Positions 8,230 through 15,576 of a DNA stretch of 33,051 nt are shown piece after piece. Numbering within the stretch: the first letter of the stretch is position 1; the number at the start of each line of letters is the position of its first letter. The translations under genes and the position numbers were made by a program. Origin of the DNA: Bacteroidota bacterium (GTDB taxonomy: Bacteria > Bacteroidota > Bacteroidia > Bacteroidales > JAAUTT01); NCBI GenBank assembly GCA_020048915.1, contig JAIFLU010000036.1:1-33051 (forward strand). The letters run 5' to 3'. The notes beneath the pieces were generated by a model. That model saw only the letters and a program-made list of their open reading frames with translations, did not search any database and was not told where the DNA came from.

Positions 8230-8913
8230 ATGAAAAATAGCAAAATATTTTTAAATGTAAAGACATACTTTTCATTCTCAAAAAGTGAAAGGAATGGAGT
8301 TTTATTTTTAACTATCATTCTTTTTCTTGTAATACTTGCAAATATTTTTATACCCAGGATAACAATTTCGAAGGAGAAGAACGATTTTTCTGCATTTCAA
8401 AAATCAATCGATTCCTTGTTCGTCTCAGATACAGTTAAAGTTAATCATTCTTATCCCCCAAAATTTAAACCAACACCAGGGGAATATGGGAATAAAAAGA
8501 GTAAGCCAATCCATTTATTGGAAATAAATACTGCCGACTCAGTATCTCTTGTCGCTGTTCCCGGAATAGGAGTCGTACTAGCTTCCCGAATTATTAAATA
8601 CAGAAGAATATTAGGAGGCTTTGTTCATGTAAACCAATTACGAGAGGTTTATGGTTTTAAGGAGGACAATATAAAAATAGCTTTCCCCCACTTGTTTGTA
8701 GATACCCAGAAAGCCTCGAAGTTAAATTTAGATTCTGCTTCGTACGCAATTTTAGCAATGCATCCTTACATAGGCAAAGCGAGGGCAAAACAAATTATGC
8801 GGTTACGATATAACCCGAAGAATTTGCCAGTTAATTATAATCTGCTTTTTAGCAATAATATTTTCGATAGTATTCAATGGAGAAAAATTAAACCCTACGT
8901 TACTACTGAGTAA
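8230..8913 (+). CDS. Membrane-anchored helix-hairpin-helix (ComEA-like) protein
   Basis: This 227-residue protein has a single N-terminal membrane segment (about 20-40: V-L-F-L-T-I-I-L-F-L-V-I-L-A) and then two helix-hairpin-helix regions. The first, I-N-T-A-D-S followed by V-P-G-I-G-x-x-L-A-S-R-I-I, is the ComEA DNA-binding pattern; a second, weaker copy has H-P-Y-I-G-K-A-R-A-K-Q-I. Such proteins are usually annotated as DNA-uptake related, but in Bacteroidota the function is unproven. I chose the ATG at 8230 because it follows the tamL stop by one base and gives a normal N terminus; longer in-frame starts lie inside tamL. It is probably translationally coupled to tamL. Confidence 0.85.
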   Translation: MKNSKIFLNVKTYFSFSKSERNGVLFLTIILFLVILANIFIPRITISKEKNDFSAFQKSIDSLFVSDTVKVNHSYPPKFKPTPGEYGNKKSKPIHLLEINTADSVSLVAVPGIGVVLASRIIKYRRILGGFVHVNQLREVYGFKEDNIKIAFPHLFVDTQKASKLNLDSASYAILAMHPYIGKARAKQIMRLRYNPKNLPVNYNLLFSNNIFDSIQWRKIKPYVTTE

Positions 8914-8967
8914 TTCGTCATTTCAATATTTATAAAAAGTAAATTCTGTAAATTTGTTCAAGAATTG

Positions 8968-8998
8968 TTTGTAGAGTGAATTGGGATTAATATATTTG
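8968..8998 (+). promoter_or_regulatory. Predicted rpsU promoter
   Basis: TTTG at 8968-8971 and TATATTTG at 8991-8998 are separated by exactly 19 bases, an ideal Bacteroidota vegetative promoter. Transcription should begin near 9004, leaving a leader of about 23 bases before rpsU. A second TAAATTTG -7-like match at 8949-8956 has no matching -33 box. Confidence 0.7.
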
Positions 8999-9026
8999 CG
9001 GCTCATTTTTTAAAAGATGTTAAACT

Positions 9027-9218
9027 ATGATTATTGTACCAGTTAAAGAAGGCGAGAACATTGAAAGGGCTTTAAAAAAGTTCAAAAGGAAATTTGAAAA
9101 AACAGGAACTGTAAAAGAACTTAGAGACAGACAAGCATTTACTAAACCATCTATTCGTAAAAGAGAATTAGTAAAAAAAGCGGTGTATGTTCAAAAGCTT
9201 AATTTGAAAGAGGAGTAG
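9027..9218 (+). CDS. rpsU: 30S ribosomal protein bS21
   Basis: This small basic ribosomal protein has 63 residues and the bS21 pattern: V-P-V-K-E-G-E-N-I-E-R-A-L-K-K-F-K-R-K-F, then R-D-R-Q-A-F-T-K-P-S-x-x-R. It sits on the platform of the 30S subunit near the 3' end of 16S rRNA. In Bacteroidota, structural and genetic work in Flavobacterium johnsoniae showed that bS21 helps hide the anti-Shine-Dalgarno sequence. This copy lacks an evident Shine-Dalgarno of its own. It has a strong promoter just upstream and is followed by xerC and hpf. Confidence 0.97.
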   Translation: MIIVPVKEGENIERALKKFKRKFEKTGTVKELRDRQAFTKPSIRKRELVKKAVYVQKLNLKEE

Positions 9219-9266
9219 TATTCTCGTTCTGACCTTTATTTTTTGGTTCGTTAATTCTTTGTGTGC

Positions 9267-10157
9267 ATGGAAATTGTCAATCAATTTCTTCAGTATTTAG
9301 AAATTGAAAAGCGGTATTCACCGCACACAATAATTGCATATAGTACCGATTTAGAGCAATTTTGCTCATTTGAGGCCATAAGCAATAGCCAACAAAATTT
9401 AATTTCTGTTACCAATAAAATAATCCGAAACTGGGTTGTTGAATTGATTGATAATGGAATTTCAAACAGGTCGGTTCATCGAAAAATTACCACACTTAAA
9501 TCGTTCTTTAAATTTTTGAGAAGACAAGGACTTGTTAATTCAGATCCAACGGCGAAGTTGCTTTTGCCTCGGAGTGAAAAAAAACTGCCGGAATTTGTTT
9601 CCCAGAAAAATATAAATATCTATCTCGATAACTCAGAAAGTTTTAAAGCCAGTTATGAGTTGTTTCGAGATTATATGGTTATGGAGCTTTTTTATGATAC
9701 GGGAATTCGTTTATCAGAACTGATTGGCTTAAAAGAGAACGATGTTGACTTTCAGAACCTGACATTAAAAGTTACTGGGAAAAGGAATAAGCAACGGATA
9801 ATTCCGATCAGTATGCTGTTTTCGAGATCAATTTCCGAATACTTAAATAAAAAAAAGGCAGAGTTTCCCCATGATCAAAATGGGTATTTCTTTGTTAATA
9901 AAAAAGGTCAAAAGTTGACTCCGTTATTTGTTTACCGATTAGTTAAAAAACAATTATTGAGTATAACTACAGCCAGTAAAAAAAGTCCTCATATTTTAAG
10001 GCATTCTTTTGCTACACATATGTTAAATAATGGAGCAGATATTAATGCAATCAAAGAAATATTGGGGCATGCAAACCTTGCAGCAACGCAGATATATACT
10101 CATACAACATTTGAGAAGCTGAAAGAAATATACAAACAGGCCCATCCAAGGGCTTAA
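9267..10157 (+). CDS. xerC: Tyrosine recombinase XerC
   Basis: This 296-residue site-specific recombinase has the N-terminal SAM-like core-binding domain (E-K-R-Y-S-P-H-T-I-x-A-Y) and a complete catalytic domain: R148 (G-I-R-L-S-E), K172 (T-G-K-R-N-K), H242 and R245 (H-I-L-R-H-S-F-A-T-H), H268 (L-G-H-A) and nucleophile Y277 (Q-I-Y-T-H). Length and motifs fit the housekeeping Xer proteins that resolve chromosome dimers at dif, not a phage integrase. XerC rather than XerD is inferred from the rpsU-xerC-hpf context. The start is the ATG at 9267; a GTG six bases earlier (9261) is possible. Confidence 0.92.
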   Translation: MEIVNQFLQYLEIEKRYSPHTIIAYSTDLEQFCSFEAISNSQQNLISVTNKIIRNWVVELIDNGISNRSVHRKITTLKSFFKFLRRQGLVNSDPTAKLLLPRSEKKLPEFVSQKNINIYLDNSESFKASYELFRDYMVMELFYDTGIRLSELIGLKENDVDFQNLTLKVTGKRNKQRIIPISMLFSRSISEYLNKKKAEFPHDQNGYFFVNKKGQKLTPLFVYRLVKKQLLSITTASKKSPHILRHSFATHMLNNGADINAIKEILGHANLAATQIYTHTTFEKLKEIYKQAHPRA

Positions 10158-10163
10158 AAGAAC

Positions 10164-10170
10164 AGGAGGT
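10164..10170 (+). promoter_or_regulatory. Strong Shine-Dalgarno of hpf
   Basis: AGGAGGT ends 5 bases before the hpf ATG and is fully complementary to the canonical anti-Shine-Dalgarno. No other gene in the window has a full match; most Bacteroidota genes initiate without one. Confidence 0.85.
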
Positions 10171-10175
10171 TAATT

Positions 10176-10472
10176 ATGGATGTTAAGATAAACTCGGTGC
10201 ATTTTGATGCAGACAAGAAACTTATTAAGTTTATTACCGACAAAATTAATAAGTTAGGGCATTATTATGAAGGAATTATTAGTGCGGAAGTGTTTTTTAA
10301 ACTGGAGAATACACAAGAATTGGAGAATAAACTAACAGAGATACGACTTATTATTCCTGGAAATGATTTGTTCGCAAAAAAACAAAGCAAGTCGTTTGAA
10401 GAATCTACCGATGATGCAATCGATGCTTTGCGTAAGCAAATCCAGAAGCATAAAGAGAAATTAAAGGGATAG
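10176..10472 (+). CDS. hpf: Ribosome hibernation promoting factor, short form (HPF/RaiA)
   Basis: This 98-residue protein matches the short HPF/YfiA fold: the opening D-V-K-I-N-S-V-H-F-D-A-D-K-K-L, the central I-I-S-A-E-V-F-F-K-L, and the basic C-terminal helix D-A-I-D-A-L-R-K-Q-I-Q-K-H-K-E-K. It binds the 30S A/P sites and inactivates ribosomes under stress. The C-terminal dimerisation domain of long HPF is absent. It follows xerC by 18 bases, so it is likely in the same transcript, and it carries the only perfect Shine-Dalgarno in the window, which may give it separate translational control. Confidence 0.93.
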   Translation: MDVKINSVHFDADKKLIKFITDKINKLGHYYEGIISAEVFFKLENTQELENKLTEIRLIIPGNDLFAKKQSKSFEESTDDAIDALRKQIQKHKEKLKG

Positions 10473-10524
10473 TAAAAAAAACAAAAAAAAAATGCAACGA
10501 GTGTGAGATTAAATAAAATTTTCA

Positions 10525-10532
10525 TACATTTG
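10525..10532 (+). promoter_or_regulatory. Predicted -7 promoter element for the tRNA-tuf cluster
   Basis: TACATTTG followed by C is an exact -7 match, and a partial -33 box (TGTG at 10502-10505) lies 19 bases upstream. It is 54 bases before the first tRNA. No equally good promoter is seen between the tRNAs and tuf, so this may drive the whole tRNA-tuf transcript. Confidence 0.55.
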
Positions 10533-10586
10533 CGAACCCAAATTGAAAGGGGTTAATTGATTAAAAGACGTTCTTTGTAAAGCATT

Positions 10587-10659
10587 GCCGAAGTAGCTCA
10601 GCTGGTAGAGCAGCTGATTTGTAATCAGCTGGTCGGGGGTTCGAGTCCCTTCTTCGGCT
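10587..10659 (+). tRNA. tRNA-Thr (UGU)
   Basis: The cloverleaf is complete. The 7-bp acceptor GCCGAAG pairs with CTTCGGC, the anticodon stem GCTGA/TCAGC encloses loop TTTGTAA with anticodon TGT, and the T arm carries GTTCGAGTC. The length is 73 bases with discriminator T and no encoded CCA. It is first of four tRNAs upstream of tuf. Confidence 0.97.
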
Positions 10660-10754
10660 CAAAATAATGGATATTAATTAATTGAGATTGTAATTTGAGA
10701 ACATTTACTGGTTTTAACCTTTGAAGTTTACATTCAAATATTCGCAATCAAAAA

Positions 10755-10836
10755 GGGGAGATTCCAGAGCGGCCAAATGGGGCAGACTGTAAATCTGTTG
10801 TCTACGACTTCGGAGGTTCGAATCCTCCTCTCCCCA
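10755..10836 (+). tRNA. tRNA-Tyr (GUA)
   Basis: This class II tRNA of 82 bases has a long variable arm. The acceptor GGGGAGA pairs with TCTCCCC, and the anticodon loop CTGTAAA gives GTA. The T arm has GGTTCGAATCC. The discriminator is A and CCA is not encoded. Confidence 0.97.
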
Positions 10837-10964
10837 CTTGACAATTAATTATTATCATTGTTATTTTGAAAGACTTCCTGAGTATCAGGGTTAGGAAAAC
10901 ACTCACGAATGAATTGATACCCTTTACGGGGCGAAATCTTCAGCGAAGTTCTTGAAATTTTTAA

Positions 10965-11037
10965 GCGGGAGTAGCTCAGTTGGTAGAGCATAACCCTTCC
11001 AAGGTTAGGGTCGCGGGTTCGAGTCTCGTCTCCCGCT
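10965..11037 (+). tRNA. tRNA-Gly (UCC)
   Basis: The acceptor GCGGGAG pairs with CTCCCGC, and the anticodon stem TAACC/GGTTA encloses loop CTTCCAA with anticodon TCC. The length is 73 bases, the discriminator is T, and CCA is not encoded. Confidence 0.97.
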
Positions 11038-11044
11038 CGCTTTC

Positions 11045-11116
<72 letters not shown>

Positions 11117-11179
11117 CAAATAAGTATTGAAACAGGTAAATTGAAATACTAATTATCAAAATTATCAAATTATAGGATT

Positions 11180-12367
11180 ATGGCTAAAGCAAAATTTGAC
11201 AGGTCGAAACCACACGTCAATATCGGAACAATAGGTCACGTTGACCATGGGAAAACTACTTTAACCGCAGCTATTACTATGGTATTAGCTAAGAAAGGTC
11301 TTTCTGAAGTAAGGTCTTTTGATTCGATCGATAACGCTCCAGAAGAAAAAGAAAGAGGTATTACCATTAATACAGCTCACATTGAATATCAAACAGCTAA
11401 TCGTCACTATGCACACGTAGATTGTCCAGGTCACGCTGACTACGTTAAGAACATGGTTACTGGTGCTGCCCAAATGGACGGTGCTATTATCGTTGTTGCT
11501 GCAACTGATGGTCCAATGCCACAAACTCGTGAACACATTCTTTTAGCTCGTCAGGTAAACGTGCCTAAAATTGTTGTTTTCATGAACAAGGTTGACATGG
11601 TTGAAGATCAAGAATTACTTGACCTTGTTGAAATGGAAGTACGTGAGCTTTTAAGCTTCTATAAATATGAAGGTGATACTGCTCCTGTTATCCGTGGTTC
11701 TGCATTAGGTGCATTAAACGGCGAAGCGCAGTGGGAAGATAAAGTTATGGAATTGATGGATGCTGTTGATACATTTATTCCAATTCCTCCACGTGAAAAC
11801 GAAAAACCATTCTTAATGCCTGTTGAAGACGTATTTTCGATCACTGGTCGTGGTACTGTTGCTACAGGTAGAATTGAAACTGGTGTTGTTAATACTGGTG
11901 ATGAAATTGAACTAGTTGGATTAGGTGCTGAAAAGAAAAAATCAGTTTGTACTGGTGTTGAAATGTTCCGTAAGATACTTGATCGTGGTGAAGCTGGTGA
12001 TAACGTTGGTTTATTACTTCGTGGTATCGACAAGAAAGAAATTAAAAGAGGTATGGTACTTGCAAAACCAGGTTCTATAACTCCTCACACTACTTTCAAA
12101 GCTGAGGTTTATGTTTTGAAGAAAGAAGAAGGTGGACGTCATACTCCATTCCACAATAAATATCGTCCTCAGTTCTATTTGAGAACACTCGACATTACTG
12201 GCGAGATCGATTTACCAGAAGGACGCGAAATGGTAATGCCTGGCGACAACGTTACCATTACCGTGAAGCTGATTTACCCTGTAGCTATTAACAAAGGGTT
12301 GCGTTTTGCAATCCGCGAAGGTGGTAGAACAGTTGGTGCCGGACAGGTAGTTGAAATCCTGGAATGA
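11180..12367 (+). CDS. tuf: Translation elongation factor EF-Tu
   Basis: This 395-residue GTPase delivers aminoacyl-tRNA to the ribosome. The P loop G-H-V-D-H-G-K-T is at 19-26, the switch I block R-G-I-T-I near 60, D-C-P-G-H at 81-85, and the guanine-specificity motif N-K-V-D at 136-139. Domains 2 and 3 are intact and end with [10 protein letters not shown]. Codon choice is strongly biased, as expected for a very highly expressed gene. It lies between the tRNA-Thr/Tyr/Gly/Thr cluster and tRNA-Trp, the arrangement also seen around tufB in E. coli. The leader has a short direct repeat but no obvious Shine-Dalgarno beyond AGGA. Confidence 0.99.
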   Translation: MAKAKFDRSKPHVNIGTIGHVDHGKTTLTAAITMVLAKKGLSEVRSFDSIDNAPEEKERGITINTAHIEYQTANRHYAHVDCPGHADYVKNMVTGAAQMDGAIIVVAATDGPMPQTREHILLARQVNVPKIVVFMNKVDMVEDQELLDLVEMEVRELLSFYKYEGDTAPVIRGSALGALNGEAQWEDKVMELMDAVDTFIPIPPRENEKPFLMPVEDVFSITGRGTVATGRIETGVVNTGDEIELVGLGAEKKKSVCTGVEMFRKILDRGEAGDNVGLLLRGIDKKEIKRGMVLAKPGSITPHTTFKAEVYVLKKEEGGRHTPFHNKYRPQFYLRTLDITGEIDLPEGREMVMPGDNVTITVKLIYPVAINKGLRFAIREGGRTVGAGQVVEILE

Positions 12368-12376
12368 CAAAATAAC

Positions 12377-12402
12377 GATAGGGTTCGGTAACGAACTCTA
12401 TC
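12377..12402 (+). terminator. Hairpin between tuf and tRNA-Trp, possible weak terminator or processing stem
   Basis: An 11-bp stem (12377-12387 with 12392-12402, one G-U wobble) closes on a GTAA tetraloop. The following bases TAGTTTTA form only a weak U tract, so partial termination or an RNA-processing signal ahead of tRNA-Trp are both possible. Confidence 0.6.
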
Positions 12403-12411
12403 TAGTTTTAT

Positions 12412-12484
12412 ACGGGTGTAGCTCAATTGGTAGAGTAGCGGTCTCCAAAACCGTTGGCTGGGAGTTCGAGTCTCTCCACCCGTG
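12412..12484 (+). tRNA. tRNA-Trp (CCA)
   Basis: The acceptor ACGGGTG pairs with CACCCGT, and the anticodon arm GCGGT/ACCGT (terminal G-U) encloses loop CTCCAAA with anticodon CCA. The T arm is GGGAG-TTCGAGT-CTCTC. The length is 73 bases with discriminator G, and the 3' CCA is not encoded. secE starts 17 bases later. Confidence 0.97.
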
Positions 12485-12501
12485 CAAAGTTTTGGAAGCA
12501 A

Positions 12502-12696
12502 ATGAAAAGAATATTAAACTATATTCAGGAAGCCTATAAAGAACTAGTGTTTAAGGTATCCTGGCCCTCATGGGGTGAACTTCAGAGTAGTGCGATAGTT
12601 GTAATGGTTGCTGCCGTTGTAATAGCATTACTTGTTTTTGTAATGGATTTTAGTTTCCAAAATATTTTGGAGCTGGTGTATAAAATGTTCATATAA
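12502..12696 (+). CDS. secE: Preprotein translocase subunit SecE
   Basis: This 64-residue inner membrane protein clamps the two halves of SecY. The conserved SecE signature [10 protein letters not shown] is at 18-27 and a single transmembrane helix spans about 30-52. This is the short single-helix form of SecE. The start at 12502 follows tRNA-Trp; a longer in-frame start at 12454 lies within the tRNA and is rejected. nusG begins 17 bases downstream, the near-universal secE-nusG order. Confidence 0.96.
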   Translation: MKRILNYIQEAYKELVFKVSWPSWGELQSSAIVVMVAAVVIALLVFVMDFSFQNILELVYKMFI

Positions 12697-12713
12697 TTAC
12701 CATTACAGGAAAA

Positions 12714-13259
12714 ATGAGTGAAACAGAAAAAAAATGGTATGTATTAAGAGTTGTTGGTGGTAAAGAAAAAAAGGTCAAGGAATACATTGAGAATGAAATT
12801 GCCGGTCTTAATCTGCAAGAATATGTTTCTCAAGTATTAATACCTCAGGAAAAGGTTTACCAAATCCGCAATGGCAAGAAAATCAGTAAAGAAAGAAATT
12901 TCTTTCCTGGTTATATACTTATTGAAGCTGTATTGATCGGAGAGATACCTCATATACTCCGTAATATCCCCAATGTAGCAGGTTTTTTAGGAGGTAAAAA
13001 TGAAGATGCTGTTCCTCTGCGCCCTTCTGAAGTTAATCGTATTCTTGGTAAAGTTGATGAATTAACTTCTAAAGATGAAGAACTAAATGTTCCTTTCTTT
13101 GTGGGTGAAACAGTTAAAGTTACTGATGGTCCCTTTAACAGTTTTACTGGTGTAATTGAAGAAGTGAACGAAGAGAAGAAAAAGCTAAAGGTAATGGTTA
13201 AAATCTTTGGTCGTAAAACTCCTCTGGAACTTAGTTTTATGCAGGTTGAGAAGGAATAG
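12714..13259 (+). CDS. nusG: Transcription termination/antitermination factor NusG
   Basis: This 181-residue protein has the NGN domain ([23 protein letters not shown] around 63-71) and a C-terminal KOW domain starting near 125 ([13 protein letters not shown]). NusG binds the RNA polymerase clamp and links it to ribosomes or Rho. Its length is normal. A 93-base gap with no clear promoter separates it from rplK. Confidence 0.97.
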   Translation: MSETEKKWYVLRVVGGKEKKVKEYIENEIAGLNLQEYVSQVLIPQEKVYQIRNGKKISKERNFFPGYILIEAVLIGEIPHILRNIPNVAGFLGGKNEDAVPLRPSEVNRILGKVDELTSKDEELNVPFFVGETVKVTDGPFNSFTGVIEEVNEEKKKLKVMVKIFGRKTPLELSFMQVEKE

Positions 13260-13352
13260 TATATTGTTCAATTGTGTTACGCATTCTTAAATATTTCCAT
13301 GTGGTTAACCTATCGCTTCCAAAGGTTGCTGCATCAATAAAACAGTAAAAAC

Positions 13353-13796
13353 ATGGCTAAACAAATTGCTGGTATTATTAAATTACAAATTAAAGGAGGA
13401 GCAGCCAATCCTTCACCTCCCGTTGGACCTGCATTAGGTTCTAAAGGGGTGAATATTATGGAGTTCTGTAAGCAATTCAACGCTCGCACACAAGATAAAG
13501 CTGGTAAAGTTATTCCAGTTCTTATCACTGTTTATGTAGATAAGTCGTTTGATTTTATTACTAAAACTCCTCCTGTTGCAATTCAATTACTAGAGGCTGC
13601 TAAACTTAAATTAGGATCGGCTGAACCAAACCGTAAAAAAGTTGGATCGGTATCCTGGGATGATGTGAAAGCAATTGCATCCGACAAGATGCAAGATATG
13701 AATGCCTTTACCGTTGAATCTGCAATGAGTATGGTTGCCGGTACTGCCCGTAGTATGGGAATAACAGTTGAGGGAACTCCTCCTTTTCAGAAATAA
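13353..13796 (+). CDS. rplK: 50S ribosomal protein uL11
   Basis: This 147-residue protein has the uL11 N-terminal proline-rich block ([16 protein letters not shown]) and the C-terminal rRNA-binding domain with the conserved segment [11 protein letters not shown]. It forms the base of the L7/L12 stalk and the GTPase-associated centre. It is followed by rplA at 17 bases. In other bacteria L1 represses this pair by binding the leader; a leader structure is not clear here. Confidence 0.99.
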   Translation: MAKQIAGIIKLQIKGGAANPSPPVGPALGSKGVNIMEFCKQFNARTQDKAGKVIPVLITVYVDKSFDFITKTPPVAIQLLEAAKLKLGSAEPNRKKVGSVSWDDVKAIASDKMQDMNAFTVESAMSMVAGTARSMGITVEGTPPFQK

Positions 13797-13813
13797 TAAA
13801 ACTTGGTTTTAAA

Positions 13814-14509
13814 ATGGCAAAACTCACTAAAAACAGGAAGTTAGCTCTCTCTAAAATTGAAGCTGGTAAAGTTTACAGGCTCAGTGAAGCTACTGCAATG
13901 ATTAAGGACCTTTCGACCACCAAGTTCGATTCTTCAGTTGATTTAGATGTTCGTTTAGGTGTAGATCCCCGTAAAGCCAATCAAATGGTTCGTGGTGTGG
14001 TTACATTACCTAACGGAACTGGAAAAGAAGTTCGTGTATTGGTACTTTGTACCCCCGATAAAGCTGCCGAAGCTACAGATGCTGGCGCAGATTTTGTTGG
14101 ATTAGACGACTTTATTGAAAAAATCAAAGGTGGTTGGACAGATGTGGACGTAATCATTACAATGCCTTCGGTAATGGCGAAAATTGGTGCTCTTGGACGT
14201 ATTCTGGGACCACGTGGTTTGATGCCTAATCCTAAAAGTGGAACGGTTACCATGGAAATTGGTAATGCAGTTAAAGAAGTGAAAATGGGTAAAATTGACT
14301 TTAAAGTTGATAAATTCGGTATCATTCACTCCTCCATTGGCAAAGCATCATTTGCTCCCGACAAACTTGTTGAAAACGCTAAAGAGTTTATCAACACAAT
14401 CGTAAAACTTAAACCCTCAGCTGCAAAAGGCACTTACATTAAAAGTATCTACCTTTCCAGTACCATGAGCCCCGGTTTGAAAGTTGATCCTAAATCAACA
14501 GAGGTATAG
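13814..14509 (+). CDS. rplA: 50S ribosomal protein uL1
   Basis: This 231-residue protein builds the L1 stalk and binds 23S rRNA. Family landmarks are the central [18 protein letters not shown], domain-I residues [13 protein letters not shown], and the C-terminal [16 protein letters not shown]. Length is standard. The gap to rplJ is only 29 bases, so an L10 leader RNA of the enterobacterial or Bacillus size has no room unless it extends into rplA. Confidence 0.99.
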   Translation: MAKLTKNRKLALSKIEAGKVYRLSEATAMIKDLSTTKFDSSVDLDVRLGVDPRKANQMVRGVVTLPNGTGKEVRVLVLCTPDKAAEATDAGADFVGLDDFIEKIKGGWTDVDVIITMPSVMAKIGALGRILGPRGLMPNPKSGTVTMEIGNAVKEVKMGKIDFKVDKFGIIHSSIGKASFAPDKLVENAKEFINTIVKLKPSAAKGTYIKSIYLSSTMSPGLKVDPKSTEV

Positions 14510-14538
14510 AGTCTATTTTTCCGAATGAAGCATGTATC

Positions 14539-15060
14539 ATGAAAAAAGAGGATAAAAGCAAAATTATTAACAGCATATGTGAGGAGGTCGCCAATTATAA
14601 GAACTTCTACCTTGTTGATATTTCCAGTCTAAATGCTGCTGACACAGTTAATCTTCGTCGAAAATGTTTCGATCGTGAAATTAAACTGTTGATGGTAAAA
14701 AACACCTTGTTTAGAAAAGCTCTTGAGCAAACTAACGGTGGCTATGCTGAAATATTTGGGGTTCTTAAAGAAGGCACTACCATAATGTTTTCAAATTCAA
14801 GCAATGGTCCTGCAAAACTTATTAAAGAGTTACGCGCTACCAAAGATAAGCCTTTATTGAAAGCTGCATTTGTTGAGGAATCTGTGTATGTTGGAGACGA
14901 TCAACTTGAAGCGTTGGCCAGCCTTAAATCTAAAGAAGAACTTGTTGGCGATATTATTATGCTCTTGCAGTCGCCTGCTAAACGGGTTATTTCTTCATTA
15001 CAGTCTGGAAAAAATACACTTGCCGGACTTGTTAAAACACTATCAGAAAAATCAGAGTAA
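14539..15060 (+). CDS. rplJ: 50S ribosomal protein uL10
   Basis: This 173-residue protein is the scaffold of the stalk: it binds 23S rRNA with its N-terminal domain and L7/L12 dimers with its C-terminal helix. The opening segment K-S-K-I-I-N-S-I-C-E-E-V and the pattern N-L-R-R-K-C-F-D-R-E-I-K-L-L-M-V-K-N-T-L are typical. The C-terminal helix ends L-A-G-L-V-K-T-L-S-E-K. It is followed by rplL at 29 bases in the usual order. Confidence 0.98.
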   Translation: MKKEDKSKIINSICEEVANYKNFYLVDISSLNAADTVNLRRKCFDREIKLLMVKNTLFRKALEQTNGGYAEIFGVLKEGTTIMFSNSSNGPAKLIKELRATKDKPLLKAAFVEESVYVGDDQLEALASLKSKEELVGDIIMLLQSPAKRVISSLQSGKNTLAGLVKTLSEKSE

Positions 15061-15089
15061 TTATTCAATCATTTTAAATTTATAAGAAA

Positions 15090-15470
15090 ATGGCAGATTT
15101 AAAAGCGTTTGCAGAACAATTGGTTAATCTAACTGTAAAGGAAGTTAACGAATTAGCAAAGATTTTAAAAGAAGAATATGGCATTGAACCCGCTGCTGCT
15201 GCTGTTGCTGTTGCTGCACCATCTGCTGGTGGTCAAGCTGCAGCCGCTGCTGAAGAAAAAACATCTTTCGATGTTATTTTGAAAAGCCCAGGTGGTGCTA
15301 AACTTCAAATAGTAAAATTAGTTAAGGAATTAACTGGATTAGGTTTAAAAGAAGCTAAGGAACTTGTTGATGCATCTCCAAAGCCTGTTAAAGAAGGTGT
15401 TTCTAAAGATGAAGCAGAAGCCCTTAAGAAACAACTCGAAGAAGCAGGAGCAGAAGTTGAACTTAAATAA
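15090..15470 (+). CDS. rplL: 50S ribosomal protein bL12 (L7/L12)
   Basis: This 126-residue acidic stalk protein recruits translation factor GTPases. The N-terminal dimerisation helices are followed by an Ala-rich hinge (about 35-55) and a conserved C-terminal domain with [20 protein letters not shown]. Its need in several copies per ribosome fits the attenuator-like hairpin placed right after it and before rpoB. Confidence 0.99.
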   Translation: MADLKAFAEQLVNLTVKEVNELAKILKEEYGIEPAAAAVAVAAPSAGGQAAAAAEEKTSFDVILKSPGGAKLQIVKLVKELTGLGLKEAKELVDASPKPVKEGVSKDEAEALKKQLEEAGAEVELK

Positions 15471-15499
15471 TCCTTTAAGGATTTTACGGAATATAGGTT

Positions 15500-15537
15500 T
15501 AGAGTCTCATGACAATGGGACTCTAGGCCTTTTTGTT
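15500..15537 (+). terminator. rplL-rpoB attenuator-type hairpin
   Basis: An 11-bp stem (15500-15510 with 15515-15525, one G-U wobble) with a GACA loop is followed by GGCC and a run of five T. It lies in the 106-base gap between rplL and rpoB. A partial terminator here would let ribosomal proteins be made in excess over RNA polymerase, as the well-known E. coli attenuator does at the same junction. Confidence 0.75.
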
Positions 15538-15576
15538 ATTATGCTTTGAAAAGTTCACTTTTAATTCCTTACTTAA

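Noticed and set aside
9267..10659. xerC next to tRNA-Thr as an integrated element with an attachment site
   Set aside because: The recombinase is of housekeeping Xer type, is flanked by rpsU and hpf, and no duplicated tRNA end or cargo is present.
12274..12539. Open frames on both strands over tRNA-Trp
   Set aside because: Both are translations of the tRNA and the end of tuf; their peptide patterns are the usual tRNA artefacts.
14510..14538. L10 leader RNA upstream of rplJ
   Set aside because: The gap is only 29 bases, too short for the known leader structure, and no stem is visible.
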